NCBI GenBank assembly: GCA_903923395.1
Contig: CAIXXM010000089.1
Coordinates: 105,504-169,503 of the forward strand
DNA from: an uncultured Acidobacteriia bacterium
GTDB taxonomy: Bacteria; Acidobacteriota; Terriglobia; Bryobacterales; Bryobacteraceae
Reading direction: 5' to 3'
DNA length: 64,000 nucleotides
Below the pieces are notes generated by a model, which was not told the DNA's origin, searched no databases, and was given only the letters and a program-made list of their open reading frames with translations. Shown piece by piece: positions 33,636 to 42,235 of this stretch. The position numbers and the translations under genes were made by a program. Numbering within the stretch: position 1 is the first letter of the stretch; each line of letters begins with the position of its first letter.

Positions 33636-34817
33636 ATGACGCGCCTACAGATTGCCCTGCTTGGGTTCACCCTGACCGCTGCACCGCTTGCGCTTGCGCA
33701 TCACGCGGCCGCGCCCCACTTCGATCTCGCGAAGACCATCGAACTCATGGCAACGGTGACCAAGTTCGAGTTCGTCAATCCGCACGGCTACGTCTATTTC
33801 GACGTCACGGCCGCGGATGGCAAGAAAGCACCCTGGCGCTGCGAACTGCCCGCCAAGGTGGCACTTACCCGACTCGGTTGGACGCAGGAGACCTTTCACC
33901 CCGGCCAGCAGATCACCATCAAAGGCAACCCGGCGCGCCGCGAAGAGAATGTCTGCATGCTGACGTCCTTCATCCGCGAGGACGGCCGCGAAATCCGCCG
34001 TGAAGCGAATATCAACCGCATGAATGGCGTGGAATCGAAACCCGTGGTCTCCAGCGCGAGCCGCCCGGCCAAGCTGCCCAACGGACAACCGAATTTAGCC
34101 GGTCTCTGGGTCATGCCGGGCGGACCAGGTGGTGGTCCGGGCGGCCGAGGACCGGGTGGTCCTGGTGGCGGTCCGGGCGGCCGAGGACCGGGTGGGCCGG
34201 GCGGTGGGCCGGGCGGTGGGCCAGGTGGACGTGGGCCCGGTGGCCCGGGTGGACCGGGTGGTGGACCTGGTGGACCCGGCGGGCGTATCCAGTTGACCGA
34301 TGCCGGACGCGCCATCCAAAGCAAGTACGAGCAGCCATTCGATGACCCGGCAATCAAGTGCAGCCCCGCAAATATTCTCTTCGGCTGGACCCATGACAGT
34401 CACGTCAACGAAATCATCCAGACCGACAAAACCATCACGCTGAAATACGGCTACATGGATTTCGTCCGGACGATTCACCTCAACGCCACACATCCGGCAA
34501 AGATCACCCCCAGTCTGGCGGGACACTCCACCGGCAAGTGGGAAGGCGATACGCTGGTGGTGGACACCATCGGTTTCACGCCCGGGATTCTGATGCCCAT
34601 GAGCGGTGCACCTTTCAGCGCGAAGTTCCATGTGGTGGAGCGCTTCACCGTGGATGCCGCAGCCGGAACATTGACACGGTCCTATGTTGCGGAGGACAGC
34701 CTCTATCTGGCAGCTCAGTACAAGGGTCAGGATGTGATGCGGCTTTCGAATGAGCCATTCGTGAGTTACGCCTGCAAGGAACTTTCCGGCAAGAATAACC
34801 AGCGCCCCACGCCCTAA
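33636..34817 (+). CDS. DUF6152-like secreted protein with a Gly/Pro-rich insert
   Basis: 393 residues. Signal peptide ends at about residue 21 and is followed by His residues (AHHAAAPH). The first part (about 25-130; ATVTKFEFVNPHGYVYFDV, HPGQQITIKGNPA) matches the DUF6152 family. Residues 161-217 consist only of Gly, Pro and Arg in collagen-like order. The rest (ITLKYGYMDFVRTIHL, GKWEGDTLVVDTIGF) is a module common in acidobacterial secreted proteins. The chain is likely periplasmic; function unknown. It is followed after 3 bases by two paralogous membrane genes, and this trio looks like one operon. The Gly/Pro segment is a tandem nucleotide repeat and may vary in length. Confidence 0.75.
   Translation: MTRLQIALLGFTLTAAPLALAHHAAAPHFDLAKTIELMATVTKFEFVNPHGYVYFDVTAADGKKAPWRCELPAKVALTRLGWTQETFHPGQQITIKGNPARREENVCMLTSFIREDGREIRREANINRMNGVESKPVVSSASRPAKLPNGQPNLAGLWVMPGGPGGGPGGRGPGGPGGGPGGRGPGGPGGGPGGGPGGRGPGGPGGPGGGPGGPGGRIQLTDAGRAIQSKYEQPFDDPAIKCSPANILFGWTHDSHVNEIIQTDKTITLKYGYMDFVRTIHLNATHPAKITPSLAGHSTGKWEGDTLVVDTIGFTPGILMPMSGAPFSAKFHVVERFTVDAAAGTLTRSYVAEDSLYLAAQYKGQDVMRLSNEPFVSYACKELSGKNNQRPTP
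34116..34286 (+). repeat. in-frame GGN/CCN tandem repeat encoding the Gly/Pro/Arg segment
   Basis: 171 bases of irregular tandem units rich in GGTGGTCC/GGGCGGCC-type triplets, inside the DUF6152-like gene. Units of about 9-36 bases recur, for example GGCCGAGGACCGGGTGG twice. It keeps the reading frame. Such a stretch is prone to slippage. Confidence 0.85.
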
Positions 34818-34820
34818 CCG

Positions 34821-35291
34821 ATGACCTTCGCTGCCTGGCTGGAACAACTCGGAATCAGTGTCTGGGTGCGGGAATCGGGCTCGATTTGGGCCTATCCCAC
34901 TGTATTGTTTCTCCATACTCTCGGACTCAGCCTCGCCGTTGGTCTGAGCCTCGCAGTCAGTCTCCGTGTCTTGGGATTGGCGAAGGAATTACCGTTTACA
35001 CCGTTCCGGAAGTTTGGCAAACTGCTGTGGACCGGCTTCTGGATCAACTTCTTTTCCGGCCTGGTGCTGCTGGCGGCGGGAGCCACGTCGAAGCTGGCGA
35101 ACCCGGTCTTCTATGTGAAGATGGCCTTCATCGCGCCGGCGGTCCTGTTCACCAGGTCCATGTGGAAAGGTCTCAGCCCCGCACACGCAAACCAGCGCGC
35201 TGCTGCCGCCGCCTCCCTGTTTTGCTGGTTTGGTGCCATTACCGCGGGCCGGCTGCTGGCCTACCTCGGAACACATACGCCGGGCAGATAG
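34821..35291 (+). CDS. DUF6644-type membrane protein, first paralogue
   Basis: 156 residues with four predicted membrane helices (VLFLHTLGLSLAVGLSLAVSL, LLWTGFWINFFSGLVLLAAG, FYVKMAFIAPAVLF, AAASLFCWFGAITAGRLLAYL). Conserved His in FLHTLG and the Arg near the end of the last helix match its neighbour. It is homologous over its whole length to the next gene, and together they form a tandem pair 3 bases apart. The family is seen beside DUF6152 genes in Acidobacteriota; a copper- or heme-related role has been suggested for similar four-helix proteins but I see no direct proof. Confidence 0.7.
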   Translation: MTFAAWLEQLGISVWVRESGSIWAYPTVLFLHTLGLSLAVGLSLAVSLRVLGLAKELPFTPFRKFGKLLWTGFWINFFSGLVLLAAGATSKLANPVFYVKMAFIAPAVLFTRSMWKGLSPAHANQRAAAAASLFCWFGAITAGRLLAYLGTHTPGR

Positions 35292-35294
35292 AAC

Positions 35295-35792
35295 ATGACC
35301 ATCGAAACCATCTCCGCGTGGATCAAAGCCACACAGCTTTCCGCTCTTGTAACGGAAACTGCCTGGGTCTGGCCGGTGCTGCAGACCGTTCACTTCTTTG
35401 GCCTGGTCATGCTCATCGGCATGGCGCTGCTGCTGGATCTGCGCATCCTGGGTTTCGGGAAAGGTCTGCGGCCCGGCGGGATTCACAGCATGATGCGAAT
35501 CGGCATCATTGGCTTCGTTTTGAATATTCTGACTGGCATCGGTTTTCTGGCCGGGGACCCCGAACACTTTCTCGGCAATCCGGCGTTCGCCGCCAAGATG
35601 GCGTTCCTTGCCGCTGCGGGAACAAACGTCCTGCTGTTTTATGCTACTGGCTTGGGCCGCAAGGTGGATGCGATGGAGCCGGAGGACGATGCGCCAGCGG
35701 GAGCAAAGTTCATCGCCGTCACGTCGCTCGTCACCTGGGCAGGCGTCATGTACTGCGGACGCATGCTGCCCTATCTCGGCGACTCGTTCTGA
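35295..35792 (+). CDS. DUF6644-type membrane protein, second paralogue
   Basis: 165 residues with four membrane helices (VLQTVHFFGLVMLIGMALLL, RIGIIGFVLNILTGIGFLAG, AAKMAFLAAAGTNVLLFYA, FIAVTSLVTWAGVMYCGRML). The pattern QTVHFFGL and CGRMLPYLG mirrors FLHTLGL and AGRLLAYLG in the preceding gene, so the pair arose by tandem duplication. The conserved His in the first helix is a possible metal or heme ligand. It is the last gene of the DUF6152 operon; a weak hairpin (GCGCT...AGCGC at about 35810) without a T tract follows the stop. Confidence 0.7.
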   Translation: MTIETISAWIKATQLSALVTETAWVWPVLQTVHFFGLVMLIGMALLLDLRILGFGKGLRPGGIHSMMRIGIIGFVLNILTGIGFLAGDPEHFLGNPAFAAKMAFLAAAGTNVLLFYATGLGRKVDAMEPEDDAPAGAKFIAVTSLVTWAGVMYCGRMLPYLGDSF

Positions 35793-35828
35793 ACGAATTG
35801 GCCCCGGTGCGCTTTTCAGCGCCTGCTC

Positions 35829-35915
35829 TGTAACAGATTGACTACGTTTCGTTTAAGTGTCCGATGTTACAAGCCTCTTCACGATTGTTTCGTGTTTCGC
35901 ACACTGATTTGTAAC
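35829..35915 (+). promoter_or_regulatory. three TGTAAC half-sites upstream of the PHP gene
   Basis: TGTAACA (35829-35835), its complement TGTTACA (35865-35871) and TTGTAAC (35909-35915) lie in the 146-base gap before the PHP gene. The second and third form an inverted pair about 38 bases apart. The arrangement resembles binding sites for a dimeric regulator but the protein is unknown. Confidence 0.3.
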
Positions 35916-35938
35916 GGTGGAAACAGTACAAAGGAGGC

Positions 35939-36799
35939 ATGAGGTGCGACCTCCACGTTCATACTGTTCACTCCGGCCACTGCACAGTGCCGTTGCTCGA
36001 CAAAATCTGCCTGGAATCTTACAACGAACCGGCAGCGCTTTATGCAACCCTGAAAGCCCGTGGAATGGATCTGGTCACGGTAACAGATCATGACTCCATC
36101 GACGCGGTGGAGGAACTCCGCAAGCACCCTGACTTTTTTCTCAGCGAAGAAGTGACCTGCCATATGCCCAGCGGCACGGAGATGCACGCGGGCGTTTACG
36201 GCATCACGGAACGCGACCACATTGAACTGCAGCGCCGCCGCGATGACATGGAAAGCCTGCTGGCTTATGTCAACGAACGCCGGCTCTTCATCACCGTCAA
36301 CCATGTCTACTCCGGCCTGACGGGCAAGCGGACCGACGAAGACTTTGCGATCTTCGCACGCGACTTTCACGGCGTGGAAACCATCAACGGCCAGATGCTG
36401 AAGGTCGCAAATGATCTCGCGGTGCAGTTTGCAAAGCATTTCGGCAAAGTCTGTGTGGGCGGCAGCGATTCCCATGCCATGGGTGCGCTCGGCAAGACTT
36501 GGACCGAAGTGCCCCATGTGGCAAGTGTGGATGAATTTCTGGCGGGTTTACGCCGCGGGCAGACCATTCCCGGCGGCGAGCATGGCAACTGGTGGAAGCT
36601 GACCTGCGCGGTCAATGAAATCGGCGTATCGCTCATCAAGAGCCGCCGCTGGACCGCAGCCCTCAGCGGACTGCTCGCGGTGGCCCCCATGGTTGTTCTT
36701 GGAAACTACTTCCGTGAGTTGGCATTTGCGGCGTACTGGGGGGAGAGAAACCGGTTTGGCGAATCAGCAGCCTCCGGCGTACGGGAGGAGGCGGCATAA
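35939..36799 (+). CDS. PHP-domain metal-dependent phosphoesterase
   Basis: 286 residues. The PHP signature motifs are visible in order: DLHVHTVHSGH (His6, His8), TDHDS (about 49), a glutamate in SEEVTCH, NHVYSG (His near 121) and GGSDSH near residue 178, ligands for a trinuclear metal site. These enzymes cleave phosphate esters or nucleotides; the substrate is unknown. Residues about 225-250 form one hydrophobic segment (ALSGLLAVAPMVVLGNYF), so the C-terminus may touch the membrane. AAGGAGG ends only one base before the ATG, unusually close for ribosome binding. It overlaps the PAP2 gene by one base; a joint role in lipid-phosphate turnover is possible. Confidence 0.87.
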   Translation: MRCDLHVHTVHSGHCTVPLLDKICLESYNEPAALYATLKARGMDLVTVTDHDSIDAVEELRKHPDFFLSEEVTCHMPSGTEMHAGVYGITERDHIELQRRRDDMESLLAYVNERRLFITVNHVYSGLTGKRTDEDFAIFARDFHGVETINGQMLKVANDLAVQFAKHFGKVCVGGSDSHAMGALGKTWTEVPHVASVDEFLAGLRRGQTIPGGEHGNWWKLTCAVNEIGVSLIKSRRWTAALSGLLAVAPMVVLGNYFRELAFAAYWGERNRFGESAASGVREEAA

Positions 36800-37335
36800 T
36801 GATTTCAGTGGCAAAAGCCAAACATACTCTTTCGCGTCCGGATTACCGGCTGATGAGCCGTGTCAACCGCTGGAACGCTCCGCGTTGGGTGCGCTGGTGG
36901 ATGCTGCTGGCGACCAAGGCGGGCGACGGCTGGCTCTGGGGACTCATCGGCATCGCCGTTCTGCTCTCGAGCGACCCTCTACGCTTCCGTGCTTTTGAAG
37001 CCGCGGCCTGTGCCGTGGCAATCGGCGTGGTGATCTTCCTGAAGGTCAAGCACAAGGTCGCCAGACTTCGCCCCCGCGATATTGAACCGCATTGCTGGGC
37101 CAATATCGTCACCAGTGACAAGTTCTCATTTCCCTCTGGCCACTCCACCACTGCGTTTGCAGTTGCTTTGTCGCTGGGGAGTTTTTATCCTGAAGTTCTT
37201 CCGCTTCTGTTGATTGTTGCGACGAACATCGCGGTCTCCCGCGTTATCGTTGGCATGCACTTTTTGAGCGACGTATTGGTCGGGTCGGGCATGGGCGCCC
37301 TACTCGGGTACGCCGCGTTCCGGTTCGCCGCCTAG
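36799..37335 (+). CDS. PAP2-family membrane phosphatase
   Basis: 178 residues. The three acid-phosphatase motifs are clear: KHKVARLRP, PSGHST and SRVIVGMHFLSDV, with the catalytic His in PSGH and in GMHF. Membrane helices flank them. Family members dephosphorylate phosphatidic acid, undecaprenyl diphosphate or lipid A at the outer face of the inner membrane. The start overlaps the stop of the PHP gene (TAATG), so the two are translated together. A lipid-linked substrate is likely, but which one is not shown. Confidence 0.9.
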   Translation: MISVAKAKHTLSRPDYRLMSRVNRWNAPRWVRWWMLLATKAGDGWLWGLIGIAVLLSSDPLRFRAFEAAACAVAIGVVIFLKVKHKVARLRPRDIEPHCWANIVTSDKFSFPSGHSTTAFAVALSLGSFYPEVLPLLLIVATNIAVSRVIVGMHFLSDVLVGSGMGALLGYAAFRFAA

Positions 37336-37439
37336 CATCGCGCAAGGCGGCTCAGTTCGAGTGATCCGGACACATGTTCCGGCAGCTCGTCTCTCGTGGC
37401 TCGGGGGAGTTTCCCGTGGAAACTCCCCAGACCAGGAAT

Positions 37440-38543
37440 CTACTTCCGCGCAGCCCATGCCAAGCCATCCGGCCCGCGTCCAGTCTTCACTTCGCCCGTC
37501 ACTTTCATGGTCTTGAGATCGATCACAGCAACGGAGTCATGGTTGCTCAACGTGGTGTAGGCAAACTTCCCGTCTGGCGACAGCAGCACGCCCTCGGGAT
37601 TCCCTTCCAGCTTCACGCGCTTGAATTCCTTCCGCGCAGCGACATCCACAATCAGTAATTCCGGCGCACCCATATCCGAAACGAACGCATACTTGCCGTC
37701 TTGCGTGATCTTCAAGCGGTTCGCCTGCTTCGTGGAGGGGATGGTAGCGACAACCTTCTTGCCCGGCACGTCCACCACGGAAATTGTGCCGTCACTGGCA
37801 TTTGCCACCCAGAGTTCCTTGCCATCAGGGGAAAGATCAAAGCCCTCCGCCCCGCCGCCGACCGCCACGTTGCTGACTTTCCAATCCGGGCCACCGTTGC
37901 CGGGCCCGCGTCCGCCGGGGCCTCCACGACCGCCGGGCTGACCGCCTGGTTGTCCGCCGGGGCCGCGGCCGGGTCCACCGCCCGGAGGAGGTCCACCCGG
38001 ACGGGGTCCGCCACGCCCCGGACCACCTGGCCCGCCGGCAGTCTGCTCAATGATGCTGACCGTTGCGGAACTCACGTTCGAGGTGAACATGGTCTTGCCA
38101 TCCTTCGCCGCGATCACCATATGGGTTCGGTCCTGTCCAGTCCCGACGACCAGATCAATCTTCTGCGTGGCCGGATCATAACGCGCCACCACTTTGGCAC
38201 CTTCCGCAGTGAAGTAAAGCTTGCCATTTATGAACTCCATGCCGTGCGGAGATCGCAGTGCGCCAAGGTCCACCGGCGGCATTGGCTTCTGTGCGACGAG
38301 ATCCACCACGGAAATCGTGCTGCCATTGCGGTAATTCGAGATATAGGCAGTCTTGCCATCATCAGAAACAGCGACTTCATGGGGATCATCACCCACCGGA
38401 ACGCGCGCGACAATTGTCATGCTCGCGGGGTCCACAATAACCAGCGTGTTCTGTTCTTTTTCGAGAACGAGCAAAGCGTTCGGAGGTGTGGCGGCAGCTT
38501 GCAGAACGGCTGCGGTCCAGGCGCAAAGGCACAAAAGCTTCAT
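37440..38543 (-). CDS. secreted YVTN/NHL-type beta-propeller protein with a Gly/Pro-rich insert
   Basis: 367 residues. Signal peptide at 1-17. The rest consists of beta-propeller blades of the YVTN type, with repeats such as NTLVIVDPASMTIVARVPVG, STISVVDLVAQKP and GTISVVDVPGKKVVATI, each followed by a DGK turn. Residues 170-219 form a Gly/Pro/Arg-rich insert between blades. YVTN propellers are surface or periplasmic binding scaffolds. It converges on the PAP2 gene and diverges from the lipoprotein gene at 38601. No enzymatic residues are seen. Confidence 0.85.
   Translation of the reverse strand: MKLLCLCAWTAAVLQAAATPPNALLVLEKEQNTLVIVDPASMTIVARVPVGDDPHEVAVSDDGKTAYISNYRNGSTISVVDLVAQKPMPPVDLGALRSPHGMEFINGKLYFTAEGAKVVARYDPATQKIDLVVGTGQDRTHMVIAAKDGKTMFTSNVSSATVSIIEQTAGGPGGPGRGGPRPGGPPPGGGPGRGPGGQPGGQPGGRGGPGGRGPGNGGPDWKVSNVAVGGGAEGFDLSPDGKELWVANASDGTISVVDVPGKKVVATIPSTKQANRLKITQDGKYAFVSDMGAPELLIVDVAARKEFKRVKLEGNPEGVLLSPDGKFAYTTLSNHDSVAVIDLKTMKVTGEVKTGRGPDGLAWAARK
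37887..38036 (-). repeat. in-frame tandem repeat encoding the propeller's Gly/Pro/Arg insert
   Basis: 150 bases of GGN/CCN-rich repeats coding for residues 170-219 of the propeller. Composition is like that in the DUF6152-like gene at 34116-34286, though the two are on different strands and in unrelated proteins. Confidence 0.8.
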
Positions 38544-38600
38544 GCCCGAAGTCTATAGGAAAGCCGCGCAAAGCACGGTAAAATCTCGGTAAAGGTCTTC

Positions 38601-39554
38601 GTGCGGCTTATCCTTCTTCTGTTTCCGCTCCTGCTGGCTGGCTGTGCCGCAAAATCCACCGGCCCTGACCATCACCAGACCGATACCACCAGCGTCCATG
38701 GACCGGCAAAACGGCAGGGCAAACTCTTGAGCGCATTCTTCGGCCTGGACCACGCACTTCCGCGCGGCGCGAACTTGCGTGTGTGTCTGGGTGCCGGGCA
38801 AGAGGACGGCATGCCCGTCATCTTCGGCACGGAACTGCAAGTGGATACCTTGCAGGCCGGCGATTTCCGGGTGATGACAAGATCCGGCAAGCGGGGCAAA
38901 ATCACCTGCGTGACCATGGCTCCCGCGCTGGACCCCGGCGAGTTGCGGACCTCACTGCTGGTGGGCGATTTCGGTTCCGTCCAGGATCCGCCCGTCAGCG
39001 TGGAGGTCATTGGCAACATCCTCTCCCAAGATGGAACGGTCAATTTCAAAGGCGCACGGCTTGGAGTCATCCCGCTCGAAGCAGGGCCAACCTTGGTCTA
39101 CGCGGAGAATGTTCCGCAGAGCCAGTGGAAGTCAGGGCAGAAAGGCGGAACCTGGGGGCACGGCAGCGGCTGCCCCACCGGCACCCGGCAGGCGGTTCGC
39201 GCCGTCTGGGCAGGCGGCATAAAGCGCAAGGATGGCACGGAAGCGGGCAATGAAGAGCGCCTGCTCTATAAAGTTCACTTTGCCGACGGACACGATGTCA
39301 TACCTTTCGCGTTAGCTGACCTCTACGACGGCGACAATAACCACCTGCTTTGTCTGGATTGGGATGGCATCCCGGAGCGTGTGTCGTTCCCCGGGGGACA
39401 TCTGGTGGACCCCAATCATGACGTGAACCCCGATACGGCAGTTGCGGTGGACCGGGCCAGTCTGCCTACTCTGACGGAGCGTCGCCCAGATCATCCGCGC
39501 GATTCTCAAACCGCGTTTGCGCGTGCAGAAATACCAGGTCCACTTTTCCAATAG
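38601..39554 (+). CDS. lipoprotein of unknown function
   Basis: 317 residues from a GTG. The signal peptide ends in LLAGC (Cys15), a lipobox. Residues about 45-160 are beta-rich (LRVCLGAGQEDGMPVIFGTELQV, GPTLVYAENVPQ). The C-terminal part has several Asp/Gly-rich turns (ADLYDGDNNHLLCLDWDG) and a polar tail. No family is recognised. Its last 89 bases overlap the end of dnaB on the other strand, so the C-terminal residues are constrained by dnaB; a natural stop earlier in the frame is not seen. Confidence 0.55.
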   Translation: MRLILLLFPLLLAGCAAKSTGPDHHQTDTTSVHGPAKRQGKLLSAFFGLDHALPRGANLRVCLGAGQEDGMPVIFGTELQVDTLQAGDFRVMTRSGKRGKITCVTMAPALDPGELRTSLLVGDFGSVQDPPVSVEVIGNILSQDGTVNFKGARLGVIPLEAGPTLVYAENVPQSQWKSGQKGGTWGHGSGCPTGTRQAVRAVWAGGIKRKDGTEAGNEERLLYKVHFADGHDVIPFALADLYDGDNNHLLCLDWDGIPERVSFPGGHLVDPNHDVNPDTAVAVDRASLPTLTERRPDHPRDSQTAFARAEIPGPLFQ

Positions 39555-40836
39555 GACCATTACGCTGCTTGGCGATGATCAATTCCGCCAGACCCTTCAA
39601 GTCATCACGGTCGCGTTTATAGACTTCTTCACGGAAGATGAAGCCCACCAGATCGGCGTCCTGTTCGATGGAACCGGATTCACGAAGATCGCTCAACTGC
39701 GGACGGTGATCGCCCTGCCTGGTTTCAGTAGCGCGGCTCAACTGGGAAAGCACTAGAAACGGGCAATCCATTTCCTTGGAGAGCAGCTTCAAACCGCGCG
39801 AAATTTGCGAGATTTCCTGGTTGCGGTTTTCCGTGCGCCCGCGTCCGCTCATGAGCTGCAGGTAATCGACGCAAACCAGGCCGATCTGCCCGGCGGTCTT
39901 CTTGAGACGCCGCAATTTCGCGTGCATATCGAGCAGGTTCACACCGGCCGTGTCATCGATGTAGATGGGAGCTTCCACCATCTGGGTCGCGGCCTGCCGG
40001 AGCTTTTGCCGCTCCTGGTCATTGAGATATCCGGCGCGGAAACGCTGGCTATCTACGCGGGATGCGGCGCACAACATACGGGTGAGCAGAGATTCCTGCG
40101 ACATTTCGAGCGAGAAAATCGCCACAGGCAGGAACAGCCGGGAGGCAATATGCCAGCAGATATTCAACGCAAATGCCGTCTTGCCCATGGAGGGCCGGGC
40201 CGCGAGGATGAACAGTTCGCTCGAATGCATCCCGCCCGTCATTTCATCCAGCTTGGTGAAGCCAGTCGAGATGCCCTTGATGCGCTTCGAAGGATCGAGA
40301 AACGCATTCAAGCCGCCCGCATAATTCTGGATGACTTCGAGCGGCGTCATCAGGCCCTTTGCCTGTTGCGTTTCCCCCAGCGAGAGGAAAGCTTCTTCGG
40401 CCCCGGCAATGATCTCGTCGGGATCTTCCTCGCCCAGCAGCGCCCGGTTCATCATCTGCTGCGCATTGATGGCGATCTTGCGCAGCGTCGACTTGTTCTT
40501 GACGATCTTGATGTAACTGTCAAGATTCGAAACACGGGGCAAGCCATCATCGAGCGAAACGATGTAACTCACGCCATCGACCGATTCCAATTCGTTGTAG
40601 CGCATCAGCTCATGCGCCAGCGTCAAACGGTCGATCTTCTCGTTGCGCTCATTGAGAGCCGCCATCCGTTCGAAGATCCGGCGGTGCTTTTCGATGGCAA
40701 AGTCTTCGAGCGTCAACAGCCCCGCCACTTCCACAAACCGGCTGTCATCGAGCAGGATGGAGCCCAGGACGAAACGCTCGGCATCAATCGCCGAGGGCAG
40801 ACCTTTTTCGAATGCGAGAGCTGAAGGGGAAGACAT
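39466..40836 (-). CDS. dnaB: replicative DNA helicase
   Basis: 456 residues from the ATG at 40836, the start typical of DnaB (MSSPSALAFEKGLPSAIDAE); the frame stays open upstream without homology. N-terminal DnaB domain (about 15-115), then a RecA-like motor with Walker A in ARPSMGKTAF, Walker B in LVCVDYLQLMSG, and the DnaB-specific SQLSRATETR and SGSIEQDADLVGFI motifs. It is the hexameric helicase that unwinds DNA at the replication fork. No intein is present. It converges on the lipoprotein gene with an 89-base overlap and diverges from the potassium-channel-like gene. Confidence 0.97.
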   Translation of the reverse strand: MSSPSALAFEKGLPSAIDAERFVLGSILLDDSRFVEVAGLLTLEDFAIEKHRRIFERMAALNERNEKIDRLTLAHELMRYNELESVDGVSYIVSLDDGLPRVSNLDSYIKIVKNKSTLRKIAINAQQMMNRALLGEEDPDEIIAGAEEAFLSLGETQQAKGLMTPLEVIQNYAGGLNAFLDPSKRIKGISTGFTKLDEMTGGMHSSELFILAARPSMGKTAFALNICWHIASRLFLPVAIFSLEMSQESLLTRMLCAASRVDSQRFRAGYLNDQERQKLRQAATQMVEAPIYIDDTAGVNLLDMHAKLRRLKKTAGQIGLVCVDYLQLMSGRGRTENRNQEISQISRGLKLLSKEMDCPFLVLSQLSRATETRQGDHRPQLSDLRESGSIEQDADLVGFIFREEVYKRDRDDLKGLAELIIAKQRNGPIGKVDLVFLHAQTRFENRADDLGDAPSE

Positions 40837-41059
40837 AAGCCGCGACTTTACGTTAGACAGGGTTGCCTGTCCAATACAAGAGTGGAAACCCGGGAAACCT
40901 GTGAATCCTGAGAAACCATTGATTCCATTGCAGAACAGGAAGCCCCGCAAAGCCGTTTTCCACAGGCGGCGGGAAACCTTCCACAGAGACATGTTACCCC
41001 GGAAATGTTCTTAGCCATCCGGCTTGCGACTTTGCCCGTGTATTACCATCGAAGCCTCT

Positions 41060-42148
41060 ATGCACTGGGCCGCTGGCATTGTCGCCGTTCTCGTCATCCT
41101 GATCATACTGGTGGACGCCTTCGAGACCATCATCCTGCCGCGGCGGGTGAACCGGAAAGTCCGGCTGGCACGCTTCTTCTACCTGGCCACCTGGACACCC
41201 TGGAAGCTGCTCGCGCGTCAGATGAAGAACAGGAAGAAGCGCGAGAATTTCTTGAGCTTCTACGGACCGCTATCCCTGCTGATGCTGTTCGCGACATGGT
41301 CGCTGGGTCTGATTCATTCCTTCGCGGGGCTGCAGTGGGCCATCGGGTCGCATCTGAAAACAGCTGACGGCTTGGAACCCGATCTCTTCACTGTGCTCTA
41401 CATGAGCGGCACTACATTCTTCACGCTCGGCTTGGGGGATGTCACTCCCAAAACGGAACTCTCGCGGTTTCTCACCGTGATGGAAGCCGGTGTGGGGTTT
41501 GCCATGCTGGCCGCCGTGATTGGCTACCTTCCCACGATTTATCAGGCATTTTCGCGCCGGGAAGGAGTGATCTCCATGCTGGATGCCCGCGCCGGGTCGC
41601 CACCCTCCGCCTATGAGTTGATCCGCCGCCACACGGAGGACGGTGCCATTGAAGCCCTGAATCAACTCTTCGCCGAATGGGAGCGGCTTGCCGCGGAGAT
41701 CATGGAGAGCCACATTTCCTACCCCGTTCTCTGCTACTTCCGGTCACAGCATGACAACCAGTCCTGGATCGCAGCTCTGACCGCCGTTCTGGACAGTTGC
41801 GCGCTGGTGATGGCCGGCATCGAAGGAATCCCCGACCGGCAGGCGCGCCTCACCTTCGCGATGGCCCGCCACGCCATGGTCGACCTGGCGCAAATCTTCG
41901 GCCGTGCCCCTGTGCCCGGCGCTTGTCCACGTCTCAGCGATGCCGACCGGCAGCGGCTTTCTTCCATGCTGATTGAAAACGGCGTCCGCCTCAGCAATGA
42001 CCATAAGAAACTCGACGATCTGCGCCTCTCCTACGAGGGCTATGTCGTGTCGCTGGCAGCATTTCTCGCCATGGAGGTTCCGCTTTGGATCAAGAAGCCT
42101 GAGGCGAAGGACAACTGGACGACCAGCGCCTGGACGGCAATGCACTGA
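41060..42148 (+). CDS. two-helix potassium-channel-like protein
   Basis: 362 residues from the ATG at 41060. Helix 1 lies at 5-25, further helices at about 68-90 and 138-160. Between them a pore loop carries the filter-like sequence TTFFTLGLGDVTP, with TLGLGD at 122-127 in place of the canonical TVGYGD. The remaining 200 residues are cytoplasmic and helical, without RCK or cyclic-nucleotide domains. The layout suits an Ion_trans_2 family channel, probably tetrameric in the inner membrane; the altered filter (Leu for Val and Tyr) may change ion selectivity. It stands between dnaB and the repeat at 42150. Confidence 0.8.
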   Translation: MHWAAGIVAVLVILIILVDAFETIILPRRVNRKVRLARFFYLATWTPWKLLARQMKNRKKRENFLSFYGPLSLLMLFATWSLGLIHSFAGLQWAIGSHLKTADGLEPDLFTVLYMSGTTFFTLGLGDVTPKTELSRFLTVMEAGVGFAMLAAVIGYLPTIYQAFSRREGVISMLDARAGSPPSAYELIRRHTEDGAIEALNQLFAEWERLAAEIMESHISYPVLCYFRSQHDNQSWIAALTAVLDSCALVMAGIEGIPDRQARLTFAMARHAMVDLAQIFGRAPVPGACPRLSDADRQRLSSMLIENGVRLSNDHKKLDDLRLSYEGYVVSLAAFLAMEVPLWIKKPEAKDNWTTSAWTAMH

Positions 42149-42149
42149 T

Positions 42150-42227
42150 ACTGATCGCGCGTCATTTTGGCGCGCGCCTTTCTCCGCCAGCGGACACGCA
42201 CGCCCGAATGGCGCAGGAAAGATCAGT
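42150..42227. repeat. dispersed palindromic repeat, copy 2
   Basis: 78-base imperfect palindrome bounded by ACTGATC and GATCAGT. Its core matches copy 1 closely, with the shared stretches CGTCATTTTGGCG, CGGACACGC and GAATGGCGCA. It begins two bases after the channel gene and ends just before the promoter of the next gene. It may fold into a long hairpin in RNA and could end the channel transcript. Confidence 0.75.
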
Positions 42228-42235
42228 GCTTTGTG

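Noticed and set aside
35805..35825. Terminator after the second DUF6644 paralogue
   Set aside because: GCGCT...AGCGC is a short stem and is not followed by T residues.
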